A model generated the notes under the pieces. The model searched no databases. It saw only the letters and a list, made by a program, of their open reading frames with translations, and had not been told where the DNA came from. From assembly GCF_000952155.1 (NCBI RefSeq), contig NZ_JYON01000010.1, positions 1-64,000 of the forward strand: a stretch of DNA of 64,000 nt. Direction: 5' to 3'. Positions 33,893 to 43,384 of the stretch are shown here, in pieces (the stretch's first letter is position 1; every line of letters starts with the position of its first letter). The DNA comes from Aliterella atlantica CENA595. Lineage in GTDB: Bacteria; Cyanobacteriota; Cyanobacteriia; Cyanobacteriales; Chroococcidiopsidaceae. Made by a program: the position numbers and the translations under genes.

Positions 33893-33952
33893 CTATTCTC
33901 CTTTCGAGCTACTTTATCTTTATGCATTCTAGAAAAATTTTAGCGATCGCTT

Positions 33953-34048
33953 GTGACTGCATCTGATTTGCCTAATCTTTGGGTTCCGTTGGCACTTTTA
34001 GGTTTAATTATTATGGCTGCTGTTTTTTTCAGCCGCAGCAAACAATAA
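33953..34048 (+). CDS. Possible 31-residue membrane peptide
   Basis: A GTG-initiated frame just after a GCGATCGC site encodes a leader TASDLPNLW, a hydrophobic span VPLALLGLIIMAAVFF and a basic end SRSKQ. This is the layout of small single-span thylakoid or membrane peptides. No ribosome-binding site is obvious and I do not match it to a known photosystem or cytochrome subunit. It precedes dnaK by about 100 bases. Confidence 0.35.
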   Translation: MTASDLPNLWVPLALLGLIIMAAVFFSRSKQ

Positions 34049-34152
34049 CTAACACTGCAAGAATGCATCCCCCAACAGCAAGATACAATAATCTTAATGA
34101 TTGGTTCGGTGGCTTTATTGAGTGACAAGATACGCGAGGAGAACGGTTACGC

Positions 34153-36168
34153 ATGAGCAAAGTAGTTGGCATAGATTTGGGGACAACTAACTCAGTCATC
34201 GCCGTGATGGAAGGCGGCAAACCCGTTGTAATTGCCAATGCAGAAGGAATGCGAACTACTCCCTCGGTAGTAGGTTTTAGCAAGGACGGAGAGCGCCTTG
34301 TCGGGCAGCTAGCACGCAGACAAAGCATCTCTAACCCTCAAAACACCTTTTATGCAATTAAACGGTTTATTGGGCGCAATTATGCAGAACTCAGTCCAGA
34401 GTCAAAGCGTGTAGCTTATACTATTCGCCGCGATGAAATGGGCAATATCAAAATTAGGTGTCCGCGTCTAGAAAAGGACTTTGCACCAGAAGAAATTAGT
34501 GCGATGGTGTTGAAGAAGTTAACGGACGATGCTAGCCGTTACCTAGGGGAAAAGGTAACAGAGGCAGTAATTACCGTCCCTGCTTATTTTAACGACTCGC
34601 AAAGGCAAGCTACGCGCGATGCTGGAAGAATTGCTGGGCTTGAAGTATTGCGGATTCTTAACGAACCAACCGCAGCTTCGTTAGCTTATGGCTTGGATCG
34701 TAAGGAAAGTCAAACGATCCTTGTATTTGACTTGGGTGGCGGTACGTTTGACGTATCGATTCTGGAAGTCGGCGATGGCGTATTTGAAGTTAAAGCGACA
34801 AGCGGCGATACGCAGTTAGGTGGTAATGATTTTGACAAAAAAATTGTCGATTGGCTAGCAGAGCAATTTTTGGAAGCAGAAGAGATAGACTTAAGACGCG
34901 ATCGCCAAGCGTTGCAACGCCTCACGGAAGCTGCAGAGAAAGCTAAAATTGAGCTATCTAGCGTCAGCATCACAGATATCAATTTACCGTTTATTACCGC
35001 TACTGCTGACGGACCCAAACACTTAGAAACTCGTTTTAACCGCACTCAATTTGAAGAACTGTGCGGCGACTTAGTAACTCGGCTGAGAAAACCAGTCAAA
35101 AGAGCGCTAGCTGATGCTAACCTCAGACCTGCTGATATTGATGAAATTGTATTAGTAGGCGGCGGTACGCGGATGCCTATGGTACAGCAATTAGTACGCG
35201 GTTTGATCGGTCGAGAACCTAATCAAAATGTGAATCCTGATGAAGTTGTTGCTGTTGGTGCGGCAATTCAAGCTGGTATTTTGGCAGGAGAACTTAAAGA
35301 TGTATTGCTGTTGGATGTTACGCCGTTGTCGGTAGGGTTGGAAACTGTAAGCGGGGTAATGAAGAAACTGATTCCTCGCAATACAACTATACCTGTTAGG
35401 CGATCGGACATTTTTTCTACAGGTCAAAATAACCAAACTTTAGTAGAAATTCATGTCCTCCAAGGCGAACGGGAAATGGCATCTGACAACAAATCTTTGG
35501 GTAAATTTAAGCTGACGGGGATTCCACCAGCGCCGCGTGGAGTACCGCAAATTCAGGTAGCCTTTGATGTTGATGCTAATGGCATTTTATTAGTTACAGC
35601 TTTGGATCGAACTACAGGTAGAGAGCAAAGCATTACAATTCAAGGTGCTTCTACTCTTAGCGAAGCCGAAGTTAACCGCATGGTGCAAGAAGCAGAACAA
35701 TATGCTAAATCAGACCGCCAGCGCAAGGAAAGAGTAGAAAAGCGCACTCGTTCGGAAGCTTTGACGTTGGAAGCAGAAAGAGAACTCAAGCAAGTAGCGT
35801 TAGATTTTGGGATGCAATTTGCTAGAAATCGCCGCCAAAGGATAGAAGTTTTGATTCGCCAACTGCGCGAATATCTCAGTCAAGATAACGATCGCGGTAT
35901 CGATCAATCATACGCCGATCTTAAGGATGCACTGTCAGAACTTAATCGCGAAGTGCGTCAGTATTACAGCGATGATGACGAAGATGAAGGCTTGTTCACT
36001 TCAATTAAGCGGATTTTTACTGATGATGACGATGATTTTGAACCGCCATCGCGGAGAACTTATCGTCCTTATGATAACGGTGGGGGTGGTAGCTATCCTC
36101 CCGCCCGCAGACCCCAACGCCCTAGTTATCAAGATAATTGGGATGACGATGACGATAACTGGCTGTAG
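34153..36168 (+). CDS. dnaK: Chaperone DnaK (Hsp70)
   Basis: 671 residues with the Hsp70 nucleotide-binding domain ([65 protein letters not shown]) and substrate-binding domain. The C-terminal lid ends in an unusual acidic and aromatic tail ([22 protein letters not shown] ... DDDDDNWL) instead of the EEVLPYE-like end, so this is one of the specialised cyanobacterial DnaK paralogues. A dnaJ follows on the same strand after 145 bases and is the probable partner. Confidence 0.94.
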   Translation: MSKVVGIDLGTTNSVIAVMEGGKPVVIANAEGMRTTPSVVGFSKDGERLVGQLARRQSISNPQNTFYAIKRFIGRNYAELSPESKRVAYTIRRDEMGNIKIRCPRLEKDFAPEEISAMVLKKLTDDASRYLGEKVTEAVITVPAYFNDSQRQATRDAGRIAGLEVLRILNEPTAASLAYGLDRKESQTILVFDLGGGTFDVSILEVGDGVFEVKATSGDTQLGGNDFDKKIVDWLAEQFLEAEEIDLRRDRQALQRLTEAAEKAKIELSSVSITDINLPFITATADGPKHLETRFNRTQFEELCGDLVTRLRKPVKRALADANLRPADIDEIVLVGGGTRMPMVQQLVRGLIGREPNQNVNPDEVVAVGAAIQAGILAGELKDVLLLDVTPLSVGLETVSGVMKKLIPRNTTIPVRRSDIFSTGQNNQTLVEIHVLQGEREMASDNKSLGKFKLTGIPPAPRGVPQIQVAFDVDANGILLVTALDRTTGREQSITIQGASTLSEAEVNRMVQEAEQYAKSDRQRKERVEKRTRSEALTLEAERELKQVALDFGMQFARNRRQRIEVLIRQLREYLSQDNDRGIDQSYADLKDALSELNREVRQYYSDDDEDEGLFTSIKRIFTDDDDDFEPPSRRTYRPYDNGGGGSYPPARRPQRPSYQDNWDDDDDNWL

Positions 36169-36313
36169 CCTAAACAGCAGCTTTTGAGGTTATAGAGATA
36201 ATGGTGTGATAAAACAGATACCAAGTATGTCAGCAATAGGAAACTAAATATTACTTAGCTTCTGAAGTAGCACCATCCAAAACTAACCGCTTGTAGAGAA
36301 CGATAAATAGCAA

Positions 36314-37273
36314 ATGCAGAACTTGCAGAATTTTAAAGACTATTACGAAATTTTAGGAGTACCTAAAGAGGCTGACAATGATGAGATTAAACGAGTATTT
36401 CGGCGGTTAGCAAGACAGTATCACCCCGATTTAAATCCAGGCAATAAAGAAGCAGAGGAGAAATTTAAGGATATTGGCGAAGCTTACGAAGTTTTGTCCG
36501 ATCCTGGGAAGCGATCGCAATACGATCAATTTAGCGTATTTTGGAAGCAGCGTGGCTTTCGCGGCAAATCTGCTAAAGGTAGTCGTAATAACCGCGCTGG
36601 CGATAATGTCGATCTAGGCGAATATGCTGATTTCAACAGCTTTGTCGATCAAGTATTGGGACGCAAAACTAAAGAAAGTAGAGTCGGCGCAACTCAAACT
36701 GCCGATCCTTTTCGTCCAGGTACGACAAAATATTCAACTACAGTTAGTTCTCGTCCTAGTCGGCGCAATATTGAAGCGAGGCTAACTGTACCTCTAGAGA
36801 AAGCTTACGAAGGTGGCATAGAAAGAATCAGGTTAGAAGATGGGCGTAGTTTAGAAGTAAATATGCCACCAGGGATGTTTACAGGGCAAACTATTCGTTT
36901 GAGGGAACAAGGTGTAGGCGGCGGCGACTTGTTTTTGAAAATTACCGTACAGCCTCATGCTTACTTTCAAATCGAGGGTAATGATATAGCTGTCAGGTTG
37001 CCAATTACCCCTAGCGAAGCAGTTTTAGGCAATCCCGTCGAAGTACCGACTTTAGATGGGTTAGTAAAGATGAATTTACCTGCTGGAGTCAGGTCAGGGC
37101 AACGGTTACGGCTTGCAAATAAGGGTTATATTGACGAACAAGGTAGACGCGGCGATCAATTGGTAGAAATTCAGATAGTTATTCCCAGAAACATCAGTTC
37201 TCAAGAAAGGGAACTGTACGAACAACTGCGTAGAATCGAAACTTTTAATCCTCGTGCCGATCTGCCAGTTTAG
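36314..37273 (+). CDS. dnaJ: DnaJ-type co-chaperone (no zinc finger)
   Basis: 319 residues: J domain 8-75 with HPD in [16 protein letters not shown], a linker, then DnaJ C-terminal beta domains ([33 protein letters not shown] and [30 protein letters not shown]). The CxxCxGxG zinc region is absent, so it is a type B (CbpA-like) J protein. It stimulates the ATPase of DnaK and hands over substrates. Position behind dnaK implies co-function. Confidence 0.92.
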   Translation: MQNLQNFKDYYEILGVPKEADNDEIKRVFRRLARQYHPDLNPGNKEAEEKFKDIGEAYEVLSDPGKRSQYDQFSVFWKQRGFRGKSAKGSRNNRAGDNVDLGEYADFNSFVDQVLGRKTKESRVGATQTADPFRPGTTKYSTTVSSRPSRRNIEARLTVPLEKAYEGGIERIRLEDGRSLEVNMPPGMFTGQTIRLREQGVGGGDLFLKITVQPHAYFQIEGNDIAVRLPITPSEAVLGNPVEVPTLDGLVKMNLPAGVRSGQRLRLANKGYIDEQGRRGDQLVEIQIVIPRNISSQERELYEQLRRIETFNPRADLPV

Positions 37274-37306
37274 GGAACATAAAGGGCAAAGATATGAGCA
37301 ATTTAT

Positions 37307-37645
37307 TTAGATGCCATTTTCTAACTCTTCTATATCATTTATAGTTAGTGGTGCTTGGGCAGTATGGCGGACGTACAACACATAAACTGTGCTAGTTCGG
37401 ATTGTAAAAAGCACTTTATACGCATTTTTAGTTTTTCCAAATAGCAGTTGTCGTACTTCTTCTGAAAAAATTTCATTCTCAACAGCCAAGGCACAGCGCT
37501 GGGGCTTTTCTTGCAGAGTAGCAATAGCATTCATCAATCCTCGAAACCAACGGTCAGCAAACTCAGAATTGATTTCTCGATACCAACGATAGGCTTGTTC
37601 AATCTGAGCTTCTGCAATTGGAGTAATTTCAACTTGAAATACCAT
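37307..37645 (-). CDS. RelE/ParE-family toxin
   Basis: From the ATG at 37645 (complement) the product is about 112 residues: MVFQVEITPIAEAQIEQAYRWYREINSEFADRWFRGLMNAI, the typical ParE/RelE helix pair, then a beta sheet ending YKVLFTIRTSTVYVLYVRHTAQAPL. The family contains mRNA interferases and gyrase poisons; which applies cannot be said. The upstream antitoxin gene overlaps it by 17 bases, the classic toxin-antitoxin layout. Confidence 0.82.
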   Translation of the reverse strand: MVFQVEITPIAEAQIEQAYRWYREINSEFADRWFRGLMNAIATLQEKPQRCALAVENEIFSEEVRQLLFGKTKNAYKVLFTIRTSTVYVLYVRHTAQAPLTINDIEELENGI

Positions 37646-37892
37646 ACTTATGCTGCATTTCTTGCACGAAATCACCTATAGGGCGAGTTTGACCAGAGTT
37701 GAGTTCCTCAAAGCCTTGCCCAATCTCCTTAATTGTCTCTAACTGCTCTATTAATTGGCGTAGTTTAGTGGGATCGATTTTGCTAGAGTCAATAAAAGTG
37801 ACAATAACCTTGGATCTGTTGCTGACATCTTGTGGTGACTCGACAAGTTCAATTTGTCCATCCTGATAGATGCCTTCAATAGTTTTGAGCAT
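37629..37892 (-). CDS. Antitoxin of the RelE/ParE pair
   Basis: 87 residues (MLKTIEGIYQDGQIELVESPQDVSNRSKVIVTFID...), a start typical of small cyanobacterial antitoxins with an AbrB/DUF2281-like N-terminus, followed by a helical region that would wrap the toxin. The coding end overlaps the toxin start, so translation is coupled. Confidence 0.75.
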   Translation of the reverse strand: MLKTIEGIYQDGQIELVESPQDVSNRSKVIVTFIDSSKIDPTKLRQLIEQLETIKEIGQGFEELNSGQTRPIGDFVQEMQHKYGISS

Positions 37893-37938
37893 AGTTTGCT
37901 GCCCTAGTTAATATCTCCTTCAATTCTACCCACTTCAG

Positions 37939-38106
37939 CTAACGCGCATCCCCAATTAAGATAAATGGCAACTAATATAAAGGATGCTTGTCAATTAAAC
38001 TTAGTTTTGCCTGACGCAGTGCTTCTCCTTTAGTCATAACCTTTTTCAGATTTTGGTAGAACTTAATCGCTAAGTCTTTGACTTGTCTACAAGTAGCAAC
38101 TTGCAT
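37939..38106 (-). pseudogene. CHAT-domain C-terminal fragment
   Basis: The minus-strand frame reads VKDLAIKFYQNLKKVMTKGEALRQ, then AKLSLIDKHPLY, an in-frame TAG (37972-37974), then LPFILIGDAR and a stop. This is the terminal segment of CHAT peptidase-like domains (FY..L..G...AEALR.AQ ... HPYYWA.F.LIGD). The TAG stands where tryptophan (TGG) is expected. No catalytic His or Cys remains. With the TPR gene at 38851 it represents the two ends of one former TPR-CHAT gene. Confidence 0.75.
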
Positions 38107-38117
38107 AAACTAGCGAG

Positions 38118-38474
38118 TCAATCAAAGCCCAAAACAATATTCAAGGCTTGCTGGATTTGCTGCCAATATTGGGCTTCTAGCGTTCCTGCTAAATTACGTA
38201 ATCGCTGATAACTAACTGCACGTATCTGACCGACATCTAAAAACCGATCTCGATCTAGTCCGTTTACTGGAGAAGCTTTGACGTTGACAGCATAAGGAGC
38301 TTGTTTGCTCCCAGGACGAAAGGGCAAGATGATTGTAACGTCGCCGTACTGGTTCATGAGATTGTTTTGCAGGACTAAGCAGGAACGGGTCTTCTGTACT
38401 TCTGCTCCTACAGTGGGGTCCATTGTTACCCAATAGATGTCACCTCGGCGATATTCGAGCCTACCCTTCGGCAT
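38118..38474 (-). CDS. mazF: MazF/PemK-type endoribonuclease toxin
   Basis: 118 residues with the MazF beta-barrel pattern: RRGDIYWVTMDPTVGAEVQKTRSCLVLQNNLMNQYGDVTIILPF, then DRDRFLDVGQIRAVSYQRL. The Arg and Thr of the TRSCLV segment are the active-site residues of MazF enzymes that cut mRNA at short sequences. It is encoded behind a ribbon-helix-helix antitoxin with a 14-base overlap. The pair sits between the two remnants of the TPR-CHAT gene. Confidence 0.87.
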   Translation of the reverse strand: MPKGRLEYRRGDIYWVTMDPTVGAEVQKTRSCLVLQNNLMNQYGDVTIILPFRPGSKQAPYAVNVKASPVNGLDRDRFLDVGQIRAVSYQRLRNLAGTLEAQYWQQIQQALNIVLGFD

Positions 38475-38697
38475 CGTCTAACCCATCAGCAACTACAGCA
38501 TCCCAAAGTTGAACTTCCGCCAAATACTCTGGGTCAGCATAGTCTTCCTGAAGCGCTGCAATTGTTTGGGCTTCAATTGTCCGTTTGCGTTCTTGGGCAA
38601 GTAGTTGGTTTAAATACTCGCTACGATTACCACCAGCTTGCACATCGAGAAATGCTACCAGTTGCTCATCTAAAGTTACAGCTATTTTTTGTTTCAT
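38461..38697 (-). CDS. Ribbon-helix-helix antitoxin of the MazF pair
   Basis: 78 residues: KIAVTLDEQLVAFLDVQAGGNRSEYLNQLLAQER is a ribbon-helix-helix DNA-binding module, followed by an acidic C-terminus (PEYLAEVQLWDAVVADGLDDAEG) that would cover the MazF active site. It probably represses its own promoter. Overlaps the toxin gene. Confidence 0.83.
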   Translation of the reverse strand: MKQKIAVTLDEQLVAFLDVQAGGNRSEYLNQLLAQERKRTIEAQTIAALQEDYADPEYLAEVQLWDAVVADGLDDAEG

Positions 38698-38850
38698 CAG
38701 ACAACAGAGTTAATAGGATAAAATTATCATACCAAAGCACACGATAATTAAATATACCCAGCATTTTCAAGGCTAAAATGCAGCATTTGATGGCTGTTTT
38801 ATAGCTTTTTATTAGTAGACATGGCTAGCGACCGAACAGAACTATAGGGT

Positions 38851-39645
38851 CTAGTAAAAGTATTTCAGTGACTTTTGCTGCGGCTTAATTGGATCGTGGA
38901 CTGCACTGATATTATTCAGCGTTGTAGTTTCCCCTTCTTTGTCACCCACTGCTCTAAAAATTTGTAAAGCCTGATTAAAATAATCTAGTGACTTTCGTGT
39001 TTGCCCGATAGTGTTGTAAATTTCACTGATATTGTTGAGTGTCCAAGCTTCTCTTGAGCGATCGCGTACTTCTCGGCTAATTGCTAAAACTCGATCGTAA
39101 TAATTTAGTGACTTCTGCGGTTGCCCGATAGTGCTGTAGACTAAACCGATATTATGTAGTGTTATAGCTTCCCCTAAGCGGTAACGTATTTCTCTGAAAA
39201 TTGGTAAAGCTTGATTAAGGTACTCCAATGCCTTTTGAGGTTTCCCTACGCTAGCGTACAGTTCGCCAATATCATTGAGTATCCCAGCCTCTCCCAATCG
39301 ATAGCGTACTTCTCTTGAAATTAGTAAAGCTTGATTGTAATACTTTAGTGCCTGTCGCACTTGTCCAATATTTTTGTAGTTAAGACCAATACCGAGAAGT
39401 GCGCCTAATTCTATTTTTCTGTTTTTGAGTTGTTGCGCCAGTTTCAGAAGTTTTTGAAGTGTATAGAGGGCTTGTTGAGATTGCCCTTGTCGCGTTTGCT
39501 GTAATGCTTGCTGTTGCAGTTTTTCTATTTCTTGATGACTTAAATTTGGAGTCTGTGCTTGAATAGGTTGAGAAACAGGTAGCGCAGTCGCAATTATACT
39601 AAGACTGATCAATAAACCACTAAAAACCCTTCTTCCACTTAACAC
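38851..39645 (-). pseudogene. TPR protein, N-terminal remnant of a TPR-CHAT gene
   Basis: 264 residues: signal peptide (LLISLSIIATALPVSQPIQAQ), a linker, then five or six tetratricopeptide repeats of about 40 residues with recurring units such as GQVRQALKYYNQALLISREVRYRLGEA and LNNIGE. Secreted TPR proteins with this layout normally continue into a CHAT domain in cyanobacteria. Here the frame stops after the last repeat, and CHAT C-terminal sequence lies 745 bases further on the same strand with a MazF pair in between. The fragment could still be expressed as a small TPR protein. Confidence 0.75.
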
Positions 39646-39873
39646 TAAAGTTTTCCGTTACTAACTTATCTGGATCTAACCTATAAATTCACGATTGTCT
39701 CGATTTGGTAGACAGTTCTGTTGCAAAGGGTGTTTGGCTACACGAGCGATCGCCCTATGCTACCAAAACCAGCATATTTATAACCAGCAGAACAACAAAT
39801 AAATTGCCTGCTACGAATTTAGGAGCCTGATAGGATAAAAGAAAGTAAAAATAATGTCTAGATGTTATAAATC

Positions 39874-40347
39874 ATGGCTTTAAGCAACGTCCGCGACTTA
39901 TATCAACAAGTAATTTTAGAACACTATAAAAAGCCACGTCATAAGGGTAAAACTGACCCAGTGCATAGGCAACAGAAGGGACATAACCCTTCTTGTGGCG
40001 ATACGATTGAATTAACTGTGCAGCTAAATGAGACAGGTGATACTATCCAAGATGTTAAGTTTGAAGGTGAAGGCTGCGCGATCGCAATGGCTTCAGCAGA
40101 CTTGATGGCAGATGCACTACGCGGTAAACCAGTAGACGAAGCTCTGCAAATGGTACAACGCTTTCAACGCATGATGAAGGGTGAAGATGAGTTTCCCAAA
40201 GAATTGCGGAAACTGAACGTCATGCAAGGTGTAGCGCAATTTCCTGTCAGAATAAAATGTGCTAACCTCACTTGGCATACTTTGAAAGCAGCCTTAGAAA
40301 CTGCTAGCGACCCTGAAGATGAATTTGTGAGTAACGAAAACGAGTAA
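39874..40347 (+). CDS. sufU: SufU-type Fe-S cluster assembly protein
   Basis: 157 residues of the NifU-N/SufU family with the three conserved cysteines: GHNPSCGD (near 42), EGEGCAIAMASADLM (near 70) and RIKCANLTW (near 130). SufU accepts sulfur from SufS, or scaffolds a cluster, in the SUF pathway. The KKPRHKG start and the MMKGED insert are typical. No suf genes are adjacent. It is 9 bases before the ycf51 gene. Confidence 0.88.
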   Translation: MALSNVRDLYQQVILEHYKKPRHKGKTDPVHRQQKGHNPSCGDTIELTVQLNETGDTIQDVKFEGEGCAIAMASADLMADALRGKPVDEALQMVQRFQRMMKGEDEFPKELRKLNVMQGVAQFPVRIKCANLTWHTLKAALETASDPEDEFVSNENE

Positions 40348-40356
40348 ATTAACCTA

Positions 40357-40875
40357 ATGCCAACTACTGACGAATTTCTCACTTTTTCTAGCTGGGCAGG
40401 TATTATTACATTACTGTGTGCTGTTCTAGCAATATTAGGTTTTGTTTTTAAATGGGGTGCAAGATTCCAATTAGTCGGCGTGACTGGCTTTTTTGGCGTG
40501 CTGACAGGCGGATTGTTTGCGCTAGGGTTAGTACCGATTACACGCACGATTATTCCTGGCGCAGTTAAGTTTTCTAGAGTGTACGATACTGGTGCAGAGA
40601 TAGCAGTAATTGCTGTACCGCCCACAATTACCGAAAACGAACTAGAAGCAACTTTGCGTCAAGCAGCCAGCGATATGTACTCCAATGGGCGCTTGGGTAG
40701 AGAGGAAGATAAGCTAACTATTCGCGCTAGAACTATCATTCATCCCGAACCAGGAATGTCAAAACCCTTATATTTAGGACAAGTAAAGCGATCGCTTACT
40801 AAGCGCAATGACGAGCAAATGCAAATTGACATTTTTCCCGATAAACTCGCTCAATTACCCAAACCTACTGTTTAA
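40357..40875 (+). CDS. ycf51: Ycf51 family protein
   Basis: 172 residues with two N-terminal hydrophobic spans (WAGIITLLCAVLAILGFVF and LVGVTGFFGVLTGGLFALGLV) and a soluble remainder (RVYDTGAEIAVIAVPPTITENELEATLRQAASDMYSNGRLG), matching the Ycf51/DUF2518 family of cyanobacteria and some plastids. Function is unknown; localisation is presumably thylakoid or plasma membrane. It lies between sufU and a dehydrogenase gene in a tight same-strand run (40-43 kb). Confidence 0.82.
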   Translation: MPTTDEFLTFSSWAGIITLLCAVLAILGFVFKWGARFQLVGVTGFFGVLTGGLFALGLVPITRTIIPGAVKFSRVYDTGAEIAVIAVPPTITENELEATLRQAASDMYSNGRLGREEDKLTIRARTIIHPEPGMSKPLYLGQVKRSLTKRNDEQMQIDIFPDKLAQLPKPTV

Positions 40876-40895
40876 TTTCTGAGATAAACAACTCA

Positions 40896-42062
40896 TTGAT
40901 GAACCAAGCTCCTACTTATTCCCCAATTCTTTCTCTTAGTGTCGCTCCTGCTCAAGTATTACGCGGTTTCCAGGTGCTAGAACAAGCAGGAAGTGCGATC
41001 CCGCGTTTGGGTACTCGTCCCCTTGTTGTGGGTGGCGATCGCACTTTAGCGGTTACGCTACCGCGCTTGCAGCCGATTTTAGACGCGCAGCAACTACAAG
41101 TAAGCATTGCCAACTACGGCGCAGATTGCAGCGAAGCTAGTTTAGCCTCAATGCGCCAAGGAGTGACAGCACATCAAGCAGATTTAATTATTGGTGTAGG
41201 TGGGGGAAAAGCGCTAGATGCAGCAAAGTTACTTGCTTACCAGTGTCAGCTACCAGTAGTAACAATTCCTACTTCAGCAGCTACCTGCGCGGCGTGGACG
41301 GCGCTTTCTAACGTATATTCCGAGCAAGGGGCATTTCTATATGATGTCAGTTTAGATCGCTGCCCAGACTTACTCATCCTCGATTACGATTTGGTCGCAA
41401 CTGCACCTCAATATACATTAGTTGCAGGAATTGGCGATGCGATCGCTAAATGGTACGAAGCTTCTGTTAGTAGCGGCGATTCGGAGCAAACTTTAATTAT
41501 CTCTGCAGTGCAGCAAGCTAGGGTACTACGCGATATCTTATTCCAAAAGTCAGCAGCAGCTTTAAAAGAACCTGGCGGTAGCGCATGGAAGGAAGTTGTC
41601 GATGCAACAGTTTTACTAGCTGGGGTAATTGGCGGCTTAGGAGGAGCGCAATGTCGCACAGTAGCCGCTCATGCCGTTCATAATGGCTTAACGCATTTAC
41701 CAATACATAGCAGCATTCATGGGGAAAAAGTTGCCTATGGAATTTTGGTACAGTTGCGCTTAGAAGAAATGGTACAGGGAAACCAGTTAGCTGCTACAGC
41801 AAGACAACAGTTATTAAAGTTCTACAGCGAACTGGGATTGGCGCAAAAGTTAAGCGATTTGGGCTTAGGCGATATTACTTTAAAAGAATTAGAACAAGCA
41901 GCAGAAATTGCTTTAGCGCCAAAATCGGACATACATCGTTTACCATTTAAAGTTACCGTTGAACAACTAATGGCGGCGATGGTTTCAACTACAGCACCTA
42001 ATAATAGTAAAGACTCAGTTAACCGCGTCTCTAAGCTAGAAACAGACGAGGTAGTAAAATGA
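40896..42062 (+). CDS. Iron-containing alcohol dehydrogenase family protein
   Basis: 388 residues of the glycerol-dehydrogenase-like branch: Rossmann part with GVGGGKALDAAKLLAYQ, PTSAATCAAWTALSNVYSE, and metal-ligand histidines in AAHAVHNGLTHLP and HSSIHGEKVAYG. It reduces or oxidises a small hydroxy compound with NAD(P); substrate unknown. Its stop overlaps the ATG of the aminotransferase gene by 4 bases (ATGA), so the two are translationally coupled and may act in one pathway. Confidence 0.85.
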   Translation: MMNQAPTYSPILSLSVAPAQVLRGFQVLEQAGSAIPRLGTRPLVVGGDRTLAVTLPRLQPILDAQQLQVSIANYGADCSEASLASMRQGVTAHQADLIIGVGGGKALDAAKLLAYQCQLPVVTIPTSAATCAAWTALSNVYSEQGAFLYDVSLDRCPDLLILDYDLVATAPQYTLVAGIGDAIAKWYEASVSSGDSEQTLIISAVQQARVLRDILFQKSAAALKEPGGSAWKEVVDATVLLAGVIGGLGGAQCRTVAAHAVHNGLTHLPIHSSIHGEKVAYGILVQLRLEEMVQGNQLAATARQQLLKFYSELGLAQKLSDLGLGDITLKELEQAAEIALAPKSDIHRLPFKVTVEQLMAAMVSTTAPNNSKDSVNRVSKLETDEVVK

Positions 42063-43276
42063 GTTTAAGTTGGATTAGTCCAGCAGAGCGCATTCAAGCT
42101 TTGCCCCCCTATGTATTTGCGCGTTTAGATGAATTAAAAGCTAAAGCCAGAGAGCAAGGGCTAGATTTAATCGATTTGGGGATGGGAAACCCCGATGGCG
42201 CAACGCCTCAGCCTGTAGTAGAGGCTGCTGTTGCAGCAATGCAAAATTCATCAAATCATGGTTATCCCCCGTTTGAAGGCACTGCTAGTTTTCGCCGCGC
42301 GATTACTAATTGGTACAATCGCCGCTATGATGTCGAACTAGATCCTGACAGTGAAGCTTTGCCGTTAATTGGTTCTAAAGAAGGATTAACGCATTTAGCG
42401 ATCGCATATATCAACCCTGGAGATTTGGTTTTAGTCCCCAATCCTGCTTATCCGGCTCATTTTCGCGGTCCTTTAATTGCTGGTGGTAAAATACACAGTC
42501 TAATTCTCAAGCCAGAAAACGACTGGTTAATCGACTTAGCAGCAATTCCCGATGATGTGGCTAAAGCAGCCAAGATTCTTTACTTCAACTATCCGAGTAA
42601 TCCGACAGCGGCGACTGCACCGCGCGAGTTTTTTGAGGAAATTGTTGCTTTTGCCAAAAAGTACGAAATTCTCCTAGTTCATGACTTGTGTTATGCGGAG
42701 TTAGCTTTTGATGGTTATCAGCCGACAAGTTTATTAGAAATTCCTGGGGCGAAAGATATTAGTGTAGAGTTTCACACTTTATCTAAAACCTATAATATGG
42801 CTGGTTGGCGTGTAGGGTTTGTTGTAGGCAACCGCCATATTATTCAAGGGTTAAGGACTTTAAAGACTAATTTAGACTACGGCATTTTTGCCGCGTTGCA
42901 ATCAGCAGCAGAAACGGCGCTGCAGTTACCAGATATTTATTTGCACGAAGTCCAAAATCGCTATATTCGCCGTCGAGACTTTTTGATTCAAGGGTTGGGC
43001 GAATTAGGTTGGAATATTCCTAAAACTAAGGCAACTATGTATTTATGGGTTCCTTGTGCTGAGGGAATGGGTTCTACAGATTTCGCGCTTTCGGTATTGC
43101 AGCAAACAGGGGTAGTAGTAACACCTGGAAATGCTTTTGGTAGTGCAGGCGAGGGCTATGTACGCATTAGTTTAATTGCTGAATGCGATCGCTTGGCGGA
43201 AGTTCTGCAACGCTTTAAGCAAGCTAATATTTGTTACTCGCCAGACGCTATGTTGAGTAGCGCCGATATTACTTGA
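42059..43276 (+). CDS. Class I/II aminotransferase (AlaC/DapL-like)
   Basis: 405 residues, fold-type I PLP enzyme: DLGMGNPDGATPQPVVEA, FNYPSNPTAATAP, the Schiff-base lysine in HTLSKTYNMAGWRVGF and the carboxylate-binding arginine in YVRISLIAE. The N-terminus (ISPAERIQALPPYVFARLDELKAKARE) resembles AlaC-type and LL-diaminopimelate aminotransferases; substrate cannot be fixed from sequence. Translationally coupled to the dehydrogenase gene. Confidence 0.86.
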   Translation: MSLSWISPAERIQALPPYVFARLDELKAKAREQGLDLIDLGMGNPDGATPQPVVEAAVAAMQNSSNHGYPPFEGTASFRRAITNWYNRRYDVELDPDSEALPLIGSKEGLTHLAIAYINPGDLVLVPNPAYPAHFRGPLIAGGKIHSLILKPENDWLIDLAAIPDDVAKAAKILYFNYPSNPTAATAPREFFEEIVAFAKKYEILLVHDLCYAELAFDGYQPTSLLEIPGAKDISVEFHTLSKTYNMAGWRVGFVVGNRHIIQGLRTLKTNLDYGIFAALQSAAETALQLPDIYLHEVQNRYIRRRDFLIQGLGELGWNIPKTKATMYLWVPCAEGMGSTDFALSVLQQTGVVVTPGNAFGSAGEGYVRISLIAECDRLAEVLQRFKQANICYSPDAMLSSADIT

Positions 43277-43384
43277 AAAATTAGAGATGCGATCGCATCC
43301 CTCATTACAATAAGAAATTATCTTAGTCCGCCTAGACAGACTTCATTTGTGCAGAGGCAGTTTATAACCGCCCCGCACTTTTGC

